NCBI RefSeq assembly: GCF_000300275.1
Contig: NZ_AMRN01000001.1
Coordinates: 310,001 to 374,000 of the forward strand
Source: Thalassospira profundimaris WP0211
GTDB taxonomy: Bacteria > Pseudomonadota > Alphaproteobacteria > Rhodospirillales > Thalassospiraceae
Direction: 5' to 3'
Length of the DNA stretch: 64,000 nucleotides
The position numbers were made by a program, and so were the translations under genes. Positions 38,150 to 46,714 of this stretch are shown piece by piece. The notes beneath the pieces are model-generated. The model saw only the letters and a program-made list of their open reading frames with translations. It was not told the origin of the DNA and searched no databases. The number at the start of each line of letters is the position of its first letter. The stretch's first letter is position 1.

Positions 38150-38971
38150 TCAGGCCGACTGACTAACCAGCACGATGCCCCCTGCCGGGTCATTGATGGC
38201 CCGGATCGGGCTTTTGAACACCGATGACAGTAAATCCGGTGTCATGACATCTGATACCGATCCCTGTTCGACGACTTCGCCCGAACTCAGGATCGCGACC
38301 TGATCGGCATAGGTCAGGACCTGATTGAAATCATGCAGGATCATCAAAACCCCGACGCCACGTTCTTTGGCCTCGCGCCTTGCAAGGGCCAGAACCGCAT
38401 GTTGGTGGGATACATCCAAACCCGCTGTCGGCTCATCAAGCAACAAGAAGCGCGCGACATCGTCGCCATTGGTGACCGCGCTGCTTTGACTGGTATCCGT
38501 CATGCCCCAAAGCTGCACCAGCGCGCGTGCCAGATGCACACGCTGTTTCTCGCCGCCTGACAAGGCCGGATAGGCCCGATCTGCCAGATGGGTGATATCG
38601 GCAAGCTCAATCGCACGGCGCACCTGTTTTTGATCAAACTGGCGGGTCGATACCTTGCGGTAGGGCGCACGACCCAGTGCAACCACATCAAACACCGTGA
38701 ACGGAAAGCTCATCGAGGCGGCCTGTGGCATCACCGCACGCTCCTGCGCCAGATCCAACGCAGAAATACTCGAAAGCGCCCGACCGTTCTGAAACACCGT
38801 GCCGCCACTTGGCGAAAGTTCGCCCGCCAGAACCTTTAGCAAGGTCGACTTCCCTGCCCCGTTTGGCCCCAGAATCGCCAAAACCTCGCCCGGTTCGACA
38901 GCAATCGACACATCGCGCAGCAGGTAACGCCCGCGCGCCTTGAAATCAGCCTTATGCGCCATCAGGGTCAT
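38150..38971 (-). CDS. hmuV: Haem ABC transporter ATP-binding protein
   Basis: ATPase of the inner-membrane haem importer HmuTUV. It has 273 residues with Walker A GPNGAGKST (35-43), the ABC signature LSGGEKQR, Walker B RFLLLDEPTAGLD and the switch His in LMILHDFNQ. It is last in the hemP-hmuRSTUV series and overlaps hmuU by 4 nt. Siderophore importers are similar; the haem assignment comes from hmuS and the receptor. Confidence 0.95.
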   Translation of the reverse strand: MTLMAHKADFKARGRYLLRDVSIAVEPGEVLAILGPNGAGKSTLLKVLAGELSPSGGTVFQNGRALSSISALDLAQERAVMPQAASMSFPFTVFDVVALGRAPYRKVSTRQFDQKQVRRAIELADITHLADRAYPALSGGEKQRVHLARALVQLWGMTDTSQSSAVTNGDDVARFLLLDEPTAGLDVSHQHAVLALARREAKERGVGVLMILHDFNQVLTYADQVAILSSGEVVEQGSVSDVMTPDLLSSVFKSPIRAINDPAGGIVLVSQSA

Positions 38972-40053
38972 AGACGACGCCTTTTCTTTTCAACGATCAA
39001 AAGCCCCAGGAAAAACGGCCCGCCGACAATCCCGGTAACCAGCCCGATGGGCAGTTCGGCCGGAAGGACAATAATGCGCGCCACCGTATCTGCCGCGGTC
39101 AGAATGATCGCCCCGCCCATGGCCGATGCCGGCAGCACGTAACGGTTATCAGGCCCCGTCGCCAGACGCACCAGATGCGGGGCCACCAGCCCGACAAACC
39201 CGATGATGCCGGAAACCGCCACCGCTGCGCCGACGACAAGGGCGGTAATGACCGTGGCGCGACGTTTAAGATGTTCGACCTCAACACCCAGATGGCGCGC
39301 TTCGGCCTCACCCAGCAAAAACAGATTAAGCGGCGTGCCCAGCCGGATCAGATAGGCGATCCCCAGCGCCATGACGATCAGGGCCGGCATATCGGTCGGA
39401 CCATTGCCCGAAAGCGCACCCATCTGCCAGAAGGTCAGATTGCGCAGCTCGGCATCGTCGGCCATATAAGTAAAGACACCGACACCGGCAAAGGCGATGG
39501 CATTGATCGCAACACCGATCAGCAACATGATCGCTGCATCGGTGCGGCCATCCTGACGTGACAGAATGCTGATCACGACCGTGGCCAAAACCGCACCGCC
39601 AAAGGCCGCGATGGGAACGCCATAGGGTCCGAAGGCCGCGTAATAGCTACCGAGGATCAGGTGACCTGCGACAATCATGCTCACCGCACCAAAGGCGGCA
39701 CTGGCTGAAACACCAATGATGCCGGGATCGGCAATCGGATTGCGAAACAGGCTTTGCATCACCGCCCCGGCAAGCCCCAACCCGCCCCCGATAATGATCG
39801 CGCGCAGAATCCTTGGCAAACGCAGGCTATCAAGAATGCGAGCGTCAAATGCGTCAATGCCAACCTCTGCCACGCCGATGCGTTGCCCAAGATGGACGAA
39901 CACATCCGTGACCGAAATCTCCACCCCGCCCATGCCAAGCGACATTAGAGTGGCGGCACAGAGCCCAATCATCAAAAGCACCAGAAACAGCGACGATCGG
40001 TTGACCGGCAGCTGCATCTGCAAGGCAGCGACCCTTTGTTTCACAGCGATCAC
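38968..40053 (-). CDS. hmuU: Haem ABC transporter permease
   Basis: FecCD-family permease, 361 residues, about ten membrane helices. Family segments are LRLPRILRAIIIGGGLGLAG (cytoplasmic side), FRNPIADPGIIGVSASAAFG and IGFVGLVAPHLVRLATGPDNR near the ATPase-coupling region. It forms the haem channel with HmuV. Its start overlaps the hmuT stop (ATGA) and its end overlaps hmuV, so the three are translationally coupled. Confidence 0.96.
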   Translation of the reverse strand: MIAVKQRVAALQMQLPVNRSSLFLVLLMIGLCAATLMSLGMGGVEISVTDVFVHLGQRIGVAEVGIDAFDARILDSLRLPRILRAIIIGGGLGLAGAVMQSLFRNPIADPGIIGVSASAAFGAVSMIVAGHLILGSYYAAFGPYGVPIAAFGGAVLATVVISILSRQDGRTDAAIMLLIGVAINAIAFAGVGVFTYMADDAELRNLTFWQMGALSGNGPTDMPALIVMALGIAYLIRLGTPLNLFLLGEAEARHLGVEVEHLKRRATVITALVVGAAVAVSGIIGFVGLVAPHLVRLATGPDNRYVLPASAMGGAIILTAADTVARIIVLPAELPIGLVTGIVGGPFFLGLLIVEKKRRRL

Positions 40054-40907
40054 GATCCCTGATCAAAAGTGCGAAGATGGGCCGCAAGATCACGAATTTC
40101 TTCGGCTGAGGCCGGACCAAAACCAAGAATGGTCGAGGCCGAAATGGCAAGCACACGGCCATTCGCCACCGCCTTGTTCAGACCAAGGATCGGATGAGCC
40201 TGAAGCCCCTCAAGCCCGCCCAGCTGATCAAGGGTCGACTGGGTCACCAGTACATAATCGGATGCGTCCGATGCGATCACCTCGGGCGAGACGGGCTTGA
40301 AGCCATCAAAGCCCGCCATGCTGTTGGTGCCCCCAATCATGGTGATGATCTCATCTGCCGTGGTTTCCTGCCCGGCCGACAACGGCTTGCCATGGCCGAC
40401 CGCCATCAGGAATACGATGCTTGGCCGATCAGCGCCATCACTGCCATTGAGTTCGGCAAGATCAGCCTCCACCCGATCAGAAAGCACCTTTGCATCATCC
40501 ACCCGACCCAGGGCATCCCCCGCCAACGCAATCGCATCCGGCAGGTTTTCCATCTTTGCCAGCGACGGCAGGATCACAATCGGAATACCAAGATCTGAAA
40601 GCTCGGCAAGGACGACATCCGGCCCGGATTTCTCAACCCCGATAATCAGATCAGGCTTCAGCCCAATGATGCCTTCGGCCGCCAGATGGCGCATATAGCC
40701 AACCTTTGGCAGCGTCGGTACCGGCTCTGGTCGGGTGCTTGTGGTGTCAGTCGCAATCACGCTATCGCCAGCGCCAAGGGCAAAGACGATTTCGGTCGCA
40801 GGCGCGCCGACAGTGATGACACGCTGGGGCGTTTCATCGGCGAAGGCAGGCATACAAAGCCCGACAAAGCCGATGATCGCCAGGATAAATCCGGTGAAAT
40901 GACGCAT
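40050..40907 (-). CDS. hmuT: Periplasmic haem-binding protein
   Basis: Cluster-B-type (helical backbone) substrate-binding protein, 285 residues, that hands haem to HmuUV. A clear Sec signal peptide runs to AFA-DETPQ (~residue 24). The fold shows RVITVGAPATEIVFALGAGD, LKPDLIIGVEKSGPD and SPEVIASDASDYVLVT. The start MRHFTGF at 40907 has GGAGTAACC upstream inside the hmuS end, and gives the signal peptide; a longer frame starting at 41015 overlaps hmuS by 101 bp and is rejected. Confidence 0.95.
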   Translation of the reverse strand: MRHFTGFILAIIGFVGLCMPAFADETPQRVITVGAPATEIVFALGAGDSVIATDTTSTRPEPVPTLPKVGYMRHLAAEGIIGLKPDLIIGVEKSGPDVVLAELSDLGIPIVILPSLAKMENLPDAIALAGDALGRVDDAKVLSDRVEADLAELNGSDGADRPSIVFLMAVGHGKPLSAGQETTADEIITMIGGTNSMAGFDGFKPVSPEVIASDASDYVLVTQSTLDQLGGLEGLQAHPILGLNKAVANGRVLAISASTILGFGPASAEEIRDLAAHLRTFDQGS

Positions 40908-40914
40908 CGATTGG

Positions 40915-41988
40915 TTACTCCGCCACTGCTGCCATGGTCGTTTCCAGACGCGGCAGGCTTTCGGCCAGTTTCTGCCAATCGGGATTTTCCGGATCCTTGC
41001 GTTTGCGCTCCCCACAGAAGATCGCGAAATTGTTCAGATCGGCGTCATAAAGCTCGACCGTCGTCACCACACCCTCGCGGATCGGCTTGCGCACAATCCA
41101 TGCTTCGAAAATCTGATCCATACGCAGATGCAGGGTAAAGGTCGGGTCCATGATGTTGATCCACTCACCCATTTCGCGAATGGTCTTGATCGGACCGGTA
41201 TGGATCTGAATGGCACCGCTATTGCCAACAAATACCATGATCGAAATGCCGCTTTCCGATGCCTTTTCAAGCAGGGCTTTCAGCGCATCGGCACTCAACC
41301 GTTCGGCAAATTCCGACCCGGCCAGACGCATGCCTTGCTGACGGCCGACATTAAAGTCCTTGAGCATCCCATGATACTGATGGACGTCCGTCATGCGGCG
41401 CCAGTGCGCACGAAGGTTTTCAACATCAACTTCCTGATCAGGAAGTGTCACGGCTTTGGGTAGCGGCGGCAGCACTTCGATACCCGCCGACTGGTTGTCC
41501 GCCTTGAAATCACTGATCAGTTTGTCATAGGCGGTCTCGATGGACTGCTCAGTCAGGAAAATCTTGTGAACCGCACGTCCGTCATGATCGAAGATCTGGA
41601 AGCTGCGGCGGCGCCCGGCACGCGGGTTGTTGGTTTCAACCGCGAACGCATGTCCCCAGTGACCAAGGAACAGGCGCAAATCAACATCGTGATTAAGCAC
41701 CAGGCCCATCTCGCCATTGATGCTAACCTTGCCAAAGGTGCCAATCTTTTCATGCACGACACTGGGATTGCGCGTCAGGATCTTGACCTGACCAAGTTCT
41801 TCGAGGCGGGGAATGAAATCACCCCAATCGGCATCAAGGCGCACGACATTGGTGCCAATGCCTGCTGCAACCATCTCGCCCTCGCTTAAGTCCAGCTCGG
41901 CTGCGATATCGACGGCATATCCCTTGGCCTCACCTGCGGCAAAGGCCGCCCAGGCTTCACTGGCAGTTTTGAAATTGTTCTCACTCAT
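40915..41988 (-). CDS. hmuS: Haem-degrading/haem-trafficking factor
   Basis: Cytoplasmic HmuS/ChuS/ShuS protein of 357 residues, made of two similar halves (~20-170 and ~200-345), which binds incoming haem and degrades it or passes it on. Visible segments are LGHWGHAFAVETNNPRAGRRRSFQIFD with candidate haem-contact residues and, in the second half, FVGNSGAIQIHTGPIKTI. GCAGGAGG gives a strong ribosome binding site. It follows the receptor gene by 60 nt, with a hairpin in the gap, and is 7 nt before hmuT. Confidence 0.95.
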   Translation of the reverse strand: MSENNFKTASEAWAAFAAGEAKGYAVDIAAELDLSEGEMVAAGIGTNVVRLDADWGDFIPRLEELGQVKILTRNPSVVHEKIGTFGKVSINGEMGLVLNHDVDLRLFLGHWGHAFAVETNNPRAGRRRSFQIFDHDGRAVHKIFLTEQSIETAYDKLISDFKADNQSAGIEVLPPLPKAVTLPDQEVDVENLRAHWRRMTDVHQYHGMLKDFNVGRQQGMRLAGSEFAERLSADALKALLEKASESGISIMVFVGNSGAIQIHTGPIKTIREMGEWINIMDPTFTLHLRMDQIFEAWIVRKPIREGVVTTVELYDADLNNFAIFCGERKRKDPENPDWQKLAESLPRLETTMAAVAE

Positions 41989-42011
41989 GGCGTTTATACC
42001 TCCTGCAAGAT

Positions 42012-42038
42012 CAGACGAAGCAGAAGCTGCTTCGTCTG
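42012..42038 (-). other. Intercistronic hairpin between hmuR and hmuS
   Basis: CAGACGAAGCA (42012-42022) and TGCTTCGTCTG (42028-42038) are a perfect 11-bp stem with a 5-nt loop and no T-run. It lies just before the hmuS ribosome binding site. It may be a processing or 3'-stabilising hairpin, setting the ratio of receptor to the downstream proteins. Confidence 0.6.
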
Positions 42039-42048
42039 ATGCTTTGGC

Positions 42049-44109
42049 TTAGAATTTCATGCTTGCGGAAATTTTGAAGTTGCGACCCGGCTCGTACAGC
42101 CCGTTGTCCGCAGTCTGGTAATTGCGATCCAGAAGGTTATCGATCCCAGCGTTGAGGCTCAGACCTGGCAGAGTTTCGTCCGCATCCCAACGAACAAACA
42201 GGTCGAAGGTTGCGTAACCCGGCACTTCGTCCCCCGAGGAAATATGGGTCAGACGATCGACGATATTTGCCCTGCCGCCTACTTCGACAGACTGGTCAGC
42301 AAACCGATAGCCACCGGAAAGGGCAACCTTGTCAGCCGGAATATTCGATAGGTTTGCACCAGTCCGGGTATTCTCACCGCGAATACGCGACGCAGCCAAT
42401 CCAGCAAACATCAGCCCCGTGTCATATGAAATCTCGGCTTCGAAGCCTTTGATTTCAGCTTCCGGTACGTTGACGCTTCTGGTTTCCGAACTACCAAAAG
42501 TCGCACCCTGTTGTTCGATATAGTCTTCGATATCATTCTGGAAATACGCGACCTTGGCGCGAAGTGCGTCACCGGTACTGAACAGGTTGTCCGACTTGAA
42601 GTTCGTCCCGAACTCCCAGGTTTTAGCTTTTTCAGCTTCCAAATCCGGGTTTGCGACAAAGTTGTTGCCTGGGAAGTGATAGCCACTTGCGTACATTTCG
42701 GTCATTGCAGGCGCGCGGAAGGCTTCAGCGTAGCTGATGTAAGGCTGCATCCACGAAGTCAGGCGATAGCTTGCCGAGAAGCGCGGCGAAACTGCGCGGT
42801 CTTCGCGCGAACGCTGCCCGGATGCCGACAGATCATAGGAATCAAATCGCACACCTGCTGTCACATCAAGCGCGTCGGTGACAGCAAAGGCGTTGTCAAC
42901 ATAGACGCCATAAATGGTCATGTCTGCGTCAGGGAACAGGTTGGAAACGGCGACACCATCACGGCGCCCCTCCTGCGAGTCCTGATAGATCTCGCCACCG
43001 ACCGTGACGGCAAGTTCACGACCGGAAAGATCAAAGCGCGAGGTATTGCTGCCATCAAGACCGATGGTATCGATGGTACGCTCATCGTGGCGGCCATCAC
43101 TGACGCGCTTTTCATCAAGATCTGTGCGCATGCCATAGGCATTTACATTGGCATCAATCAGATCATTACCGCTGTCGTGATAGCTGTAACCAAGTACCAT
43201 CGAGGTTTCTTCACTCTCGCGGTTCACGAGATAGTTGCTAGTGGAGTTCACCGCCGCGCCGCTATCAGGGGCTGCAGGTAATTGATGATCATCGCTATAA
43301 CGCTGCAGGGTGAGGGTCAGTCGGCTTGCATCATTGATATCGATCCCGCCCTTAACGAGACCATTGATGTAGTCGTCATCGGTGTAAGGTTGCTTGTCGC
43401 CGTCGCCGGCTTCAAAGTTACCGGTGCTCTCACGCGTCAGACTTACAAGAAAATCTGTATTTTCGGTCGGACGGCCATAAGCCATACCATTCGTCGTCAA
43501 ACCATGGTCAACAGATGCATAACCAACCTTGACCCGTGCCCCAAGATTTTCACCCGCTTCAAGCAGATCATTGGCATCCTTAGTGGTCAGTGCAATGACG
43601 CCGCCAAGCGCACCGGTACCCTGCATGGTTGAGGCTGCACCGCGATAAACCTCGACCGACTTCATCACTTCCGGGTCAAAGAAAAACCGACCTTTGTGGC
43701 CGACACTCATGTTGGCCCGCACGCCATCGACACGTACAACGACCCTGTCACCGGTCAAACCACGGATGATAGGCTCCTGCACGGTACTACGCGGGCCGCC
43801 ATAGATTTCAACGCCCGGGAGTCCTCGAAGAATGTCGCTCAGATCGGATGCTTGACGACGTTCGAGTTCGTCCTCGTCAATCACCGAGATGGAAGCCGGC
43901 GCATCAATGACCTTGGTATCGCGTTTGTTGGCAGTGACAGTAACCGTATCAAGCACAACAGCTGTTTCAGCGGCCGGTGTGCTCTGGCTTTCGGTGGTCT
44001 GGATGTCGGTGGCGGGCTCCGATGCCGGTTGCTCGGCATGGGCGGCAACGCTGAGTGCAAGTGTGGAAACTGTCGCCAGAAGAAGGCGCACAGATGTGGT
44101 TCGAACCAT
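42049..44109 (-). CDS. hmuR: TonB-dependent haem/haemoglobin outer-membrane receptor
   Basis: Outer-membrane receptor of 686 residues. Signal peptide to AHA-EQ (~26), TonB box-like DTVTVTA (~50-56), plug domain (EPIIRGLTGDRVVVRVDGVR) and a 22-strand barrel ending in FKISASMKF with C-terminal Phe. The FRAP...NPDL motif pair (AEAFRAPAMTE and VANPDLEAEK) with a His between them (SGYHFPG) marks haem receptors. It heads the hmuRSTUV set, after hemP. TonB-ExbBD is not in the window. Confidence 0.95.
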   Translation of the reverse strand: MVRTTSVRLLLATVSTLALSVAAHAEQPASEPATDIQTTESQSTPAAETAVVLDTVTVTANKRDTKVIDAPASISVIDEDELERRQASDLSDILRGLPGVEIYGGPRSTVQEPIIRGLTGDRVVVRVDGVRANMSVGHKGRFFFDPEVMKSVEVYRGAASTMQGTGALGGVIALTTKDANDLLEAGENLGARVKVGYASVDHGLTTNGMAYGRPTENTDFLVSLTRESTGNFEAGDGDKQPYTDDDYINGLVKGGIDINDASRLTLTLQRYSDDHQLPAAPDSGAAVNSTSNYLVNRESEETSMVLGYSYHDSGNDLIDANVNAYGMRTDLDEKRVSDGRHDERTIDTIGLDGSNTSRFDLSGRELAVTVGGEIYQDSQEGRRDGVAVSNLFPDADMTIYGVYVDNAFAVTDALDVTAGVRFDSYDLSASGQRSREDRAVSPRFSASYRLTSWMQPYISYAEAFRAPAMTEMYASGYHFPGNNFVANPDLEAEKAKTWEFGTNFKSDNLFSTGDALRAKVAYFQNDIEDYIEQQGATFGSSETRSVNVPEAEIKGFEAEISYDTGLMFAGLAASRIRGENTRTGANLSNIPADKVALSGGYRFADQSVEVGGRANIVDRLTHISSGDEVPGYATFDLFVRWDADETLPGLSLNAGIDNLLDRNYQTADNGLYEPGRNFKISASMKF

Positions 44110-44227
44110 AATGATTCCCCTGTAAGGCAGCTTTAGCTTTGTACCGATTTCGGCTGGCTGGCTGGCTTGTGCAGGGCACTGGCGCGCTGGCTGGCAAATG
44201 GTGTGGTGTGAGACGGCGGTTGAACGC

Positions 44228-44395
44228 CTATTTGGTCAAGATCAGTTTGTTATTTGATGTCAGGCGCAGTCTGTATTCTTCCCCCTGATGAACGATGATG
44301 ATTTCACGGTCATCGCCCATCAGTTCCTGTACCTGCATCTGCTTCACTGTTTCGGACTTTCCTGCATGCCCCGGTTTTGCTGCGATGTCGGGCAT
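44228..44395 (-). CDS. hemP: Hemin uptake protein HemP
   Basis: A 55-residue protein read on the minus strand from the ATG at 44393-44395 to TAG at 44228-44230. The C-terminal half shows the HemP signature ELMGDDREIIIVHQGEEY then RLRLTSNNKLILTK. CAAGGAG lies 7 nt upstream. It is the first gene of the haem locus, directly after a Fur-like promoter and 118 nt before hmuR. In other bacteria HemP/HmuP is needed for full expression of the haem receptor gene. It is too small for most ORF cut-offs. Confidence 0.93.
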   Translation of the reverse strand: MPDIAAKPGHAGKSETVKQMQVQELMGDDREIIIVHQGEEYRLRLTSNNKLILTK

Positions 44396-44423
44396 CGCAA
44401 ACTCCTTGCTGATGGAATGTTAT

Positions 44424-44469
44424 TAATAATGATTTGCAGTCCTATATGTTTGCTGCGAATGCAAGTCAA
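44424..44469 (-). promoter_or_regulatory. hemP promoter with Fur-like box
   Basis: On the minus strand -35 TTGACT (44464-44469), a 17-bp spacer and -10 TATAGG (44441-44446). Immediately downstream TGCAAAT-C-ATTATTA (44438-44424) matches 11 of 14 positions of the 7-1-7 Fur consensus TGATAAT-N-ATTATCA and would cover the transcription start. Iron control of the haem locus is inferred from this. Confidence 0.75.
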
Positions 44470-44517
44470 GTTCATTTTGGAATATGCGTAGGTTGTGGTG
44501 ATCAAGTTCACCCAGCA

Positions 44518-44554
44518 AGAAAGGCACCTCGGCGAATACCGGTGGTGCCTTTCT
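44518..44554 (-). terminator. MFS gene terminator
   Basis: AGAAAGGCACC and GGTGCCTTTCT form a perfect 11-bp stem (44518-44528 with 44544-44554) 37 nt after the MFS stop; the minus strand ends in TTTCTTGC. It separates the MFS gene from the hemP promoter. Confidence 0.8.
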
Positions 44555-44590
44555 GCGTTCTGCAAGATGCTGAGATCGCGCTGCTTCTGC

Positions 44591-45847
44591 CTAATCCGCG
44601 CCAATCTTCTTGGCAGATCCGGCGCGCATCGATGCACAAAGCTGCACCGCGACAACGACAAAAAGGAAGTAAAGTGCGACCTGCCAGTCGCCCAGAAGAT
44701 CATGCAAAGCCCCGAACAGAACCGGGCCGATGGCGGCAAACAGATACCCCACCGATTGCGCCATCCCCGACAAGCGGGCAGATGTTTGCGGATCCGCCCC
44801 GCGCATACCGACAAGGGTCAGGGCAATACTGATCATGCTGCCTTGTCCAAGCCCCATACACACTGCCCATACATAGGGCAGCTCGGTCGTGGCAAAGACA
44901 AAGCCCGGAATGGCGATGATCAACGGAATATGCAGCACCAGCATCGCCACTTTCTTGTTGGCGATTTTCGAATAGATCAGCGGCGCACCAAAGGCGGCCG
45001 GAATGCCAAATACGTTAAACAGGGTCAGAAGGGTCGCGGCTTCGGCCTCGGAAATGCCGTGGTCGATGAAAACTTTGGCGACCCAGGCGGTGCCGGTATA
45101 GAACATCAGCGACTGACAGCCAAAGAACAGCGCCAGCCACCAGGCTTCGACGTTTTTCCAAAGCGAAATACGCGTAACCGGAGCCGGTGCCGCACCGACA
45201 TGGCGATAGCGCAACATCGGCAGCCAGCAGACAAAGGCAATGGCGGCAAACACCGCCCAAACGCCAAGCGACCAGCGCCAATCACCGTCCGCCGCATTTC
45301 GGATCGGGATCGAAACAAATGCCGCAATCGTCGCACCACTGGACATGGTGAAGGTGTAAAGGGCAGTCACCAATGCCACATGGGTCGGAAAACTGCGCCG
45401 TACCAAAGATGGGGTCAAAACATTCAGAACCGCAATTGCCGCCCCCAAAATGATGGTCCCGACCACCATGATGTCATAGGCCCCGCTGGCGCGAAGCCCC
45501 TGCCCGATGGCGATGAACAGCAACATGGTCAGAAGGGTCGCTTCGAGACCAAATTTTTGCCCCAGACGCGGCGCAAACATCGAAAGCACGCCAAAGCTCA
45601 GTACCGGCAGCGTTGTCAGCAAACCAAGCTGGGTGCCTGAAAGCGACAAGTCTGTGCCAATGATCTCTGCCAACGGCCCCAAACCGACAATGCTGCCCCG
45701 CATGTTCGCCGCCAAAAGCAGGATCGCCAGCAAAAATCCGATATGCGCCCCCAAATGATGGAAGCCACGCCCGGTATTCGATGCGGTATCCTTTCCAGGC
45801 GGTGTCATTTCGGAAGGATTGGCGTTTGGGGCCGTCTTGTCAGTCAT
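44591..45847 (-). CDS. MFS transporter (CynX/NimT-like)
   Basis: Major facilitator of 418 residues with 12 predicted helices after a ~35-residue hydrophilic, Pro/Thr-rich N-terminus. Segments such as ILLLAANMRGSIVGLGPLAEII, GLLTTLPVLSFGVLSMFAPRLGQKFG and AVCMGLGQGSMISIALTL fit the CynX/NimT (cyanate/2-nitroimidazole) branch. The substrate is unknown; no cyanase is nearby. It is monocistronic, with the LysE gene upstream on the same strand. Confidence 0.88.
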   Translation of the reverse strand: MTDKTAPNANPSEMTPPGKDTASNTGRGFHHLGAHIGFLLAILLLAANMRGSIVGLGPLAEIIGTDLSLSGTQLGLLTTLPVLSFGVLSMFAPRLGQKFGLEATLLTMLLFIAIGQGLRASGAYDIMVVGTIILGAAIAVLNVLTPSLVRRSFPTHVALVTALYTFTMSSGATIAAFVSIPIRNAADGDWRWSLGVWAVFAAIAFVCWLPMLRYRHVGAAPAPVTRISLWKNVEAWWLALFFGCQSLMFYTGTAWVAKVFIDHGISEAEAATLLTLFNVFGIPAAFGAPLIYSKIANKKVAMLVLHIPLIIAIPGFVFATTELPYVWAVCMGLGQGSMISIALTLVGMRGADPQTSARLSGMAQSVGYLFAAIGPVLFGALHDLLGDWQVALYFLFVVVAVQLCASMRAGSAKKIGAD

Positions 45848-45922
45848 CTGGATGATCCATGTTATGTCGCGATGGTGGCGCGGACAGAAATTCAGTTCAG
45901 CATAAATTCAAAAATCGGGCTT

Positions 45923-46555
45923 TCAGGCCGCAACAACACCACACAATACCCGGAGCGCAACCAGCACAAACAGAACGGCAATGATCCGCTCAATCCAGGC
46001 AGCGTGATCGCGCAACCAAGGCAACACCGCCCCGTGCGACAATCCGACGGCGACAAGGCAATACCACGCCCCGTCGATTACAGCGGCGGTGAACGCCAGA
46101 AGGAACTTGCCGCCCCATTCAAACTCGGGCGAAACAAACTGGCTGAAAAGGGCCAGGAAAAACAGCGCGATCTTGGGATTGAGAAACGCAATCATGAACC
46201 CGTCGCGGGCGGCCTGCAGGATCGAACCTGATACCTTGCCCGCACTATCCACATCAAACTTCGCACCCGCCTTTGCACCGCGCCACGCCTTGATCGCAAG
46301 CCAGATCAGATAAAGCGCACCCAGGATACTGACGGCATTGTGAAAGACCGGCACTGTCTGAAACAGGATGCCAAGTCCGGTCATGGTGATCACAGCATAA
46401 AAGCCGATACCCAGTGCATGCGCCAGAGCGCAGGAAAATCCGGCCTGGCGGGAATGACCAACAGAATAGCGCAATACAACGGCCAGACTTGGACCCGGTG
46501 TCATTGCGCCCAGAACACAGATGGTTGCAACCGACAACCAGGCGGCGAAGCTCAT
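45923..46555 (-). CDS. LysE/RhtB-family amino-acid exporter
   Basis: Inner-membrane exporter of 210 residues and about six helices. The family N-terminus is GAMTPGPSLAVVLRYSVGHSR, followed by IWLAIKAWRG and FLNPKIALFFLALFSQFV. RhtB relatives export homoserine, threonine, leucine or others; not resolved here. Divergent from the isoaspartyl dipeptidase gene with 159 bp between, so they may share regulation. Confidence 0.92.
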   Translation of the reverse strand: MSFAAWLSVATICVLGAMTPGPSLAVVLRYSVGHSRQAGFSCALAHALGIGFYAVITMTGLGILFQTVPVFHNAVSILGALYLIWLAIKAWRGAKAGAKFDVDSAGKVSGSILQAARDGFMIAFLNPKIALFFLALFSQFVSPEFEWGGKFLLAFTAAVIDGAWYCLVAVGLSHGAVLPWLRDHAAWIERIIAVLFVLVALRVLCGVVAA

Positions 46556-46714
46556 AACGTTTCCTTTGGGTGACGCAGGTTTATTCCCGCTTGGTTTTAT
46601 CGAAAGCTATCTGCTTGCCAGAACCGTTTCAACGGAAATGAACTGTCGCTATGATGCGCATCCGCGCCAACCTGCCACCTGAACACAGCATTTCGTAAAA
46701 TACGGTTTTAAAAC

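Noticed and set aside
40908-41015. Longer hmuT N-terminus
   Set aside because: It would overlap hmuS by 101 bp and remove the signal peptide from the N-terminus.
42511-43281. 256-residue plus-strand ORF
   Set aside because: Antisense inside hmuR, whose receptor motifs are clear.
44150-44205. Short GGCT-type tandem repeat upstream of hmuR
   Set aside because: Only a few imperfect units; too short to call a functional repeat.
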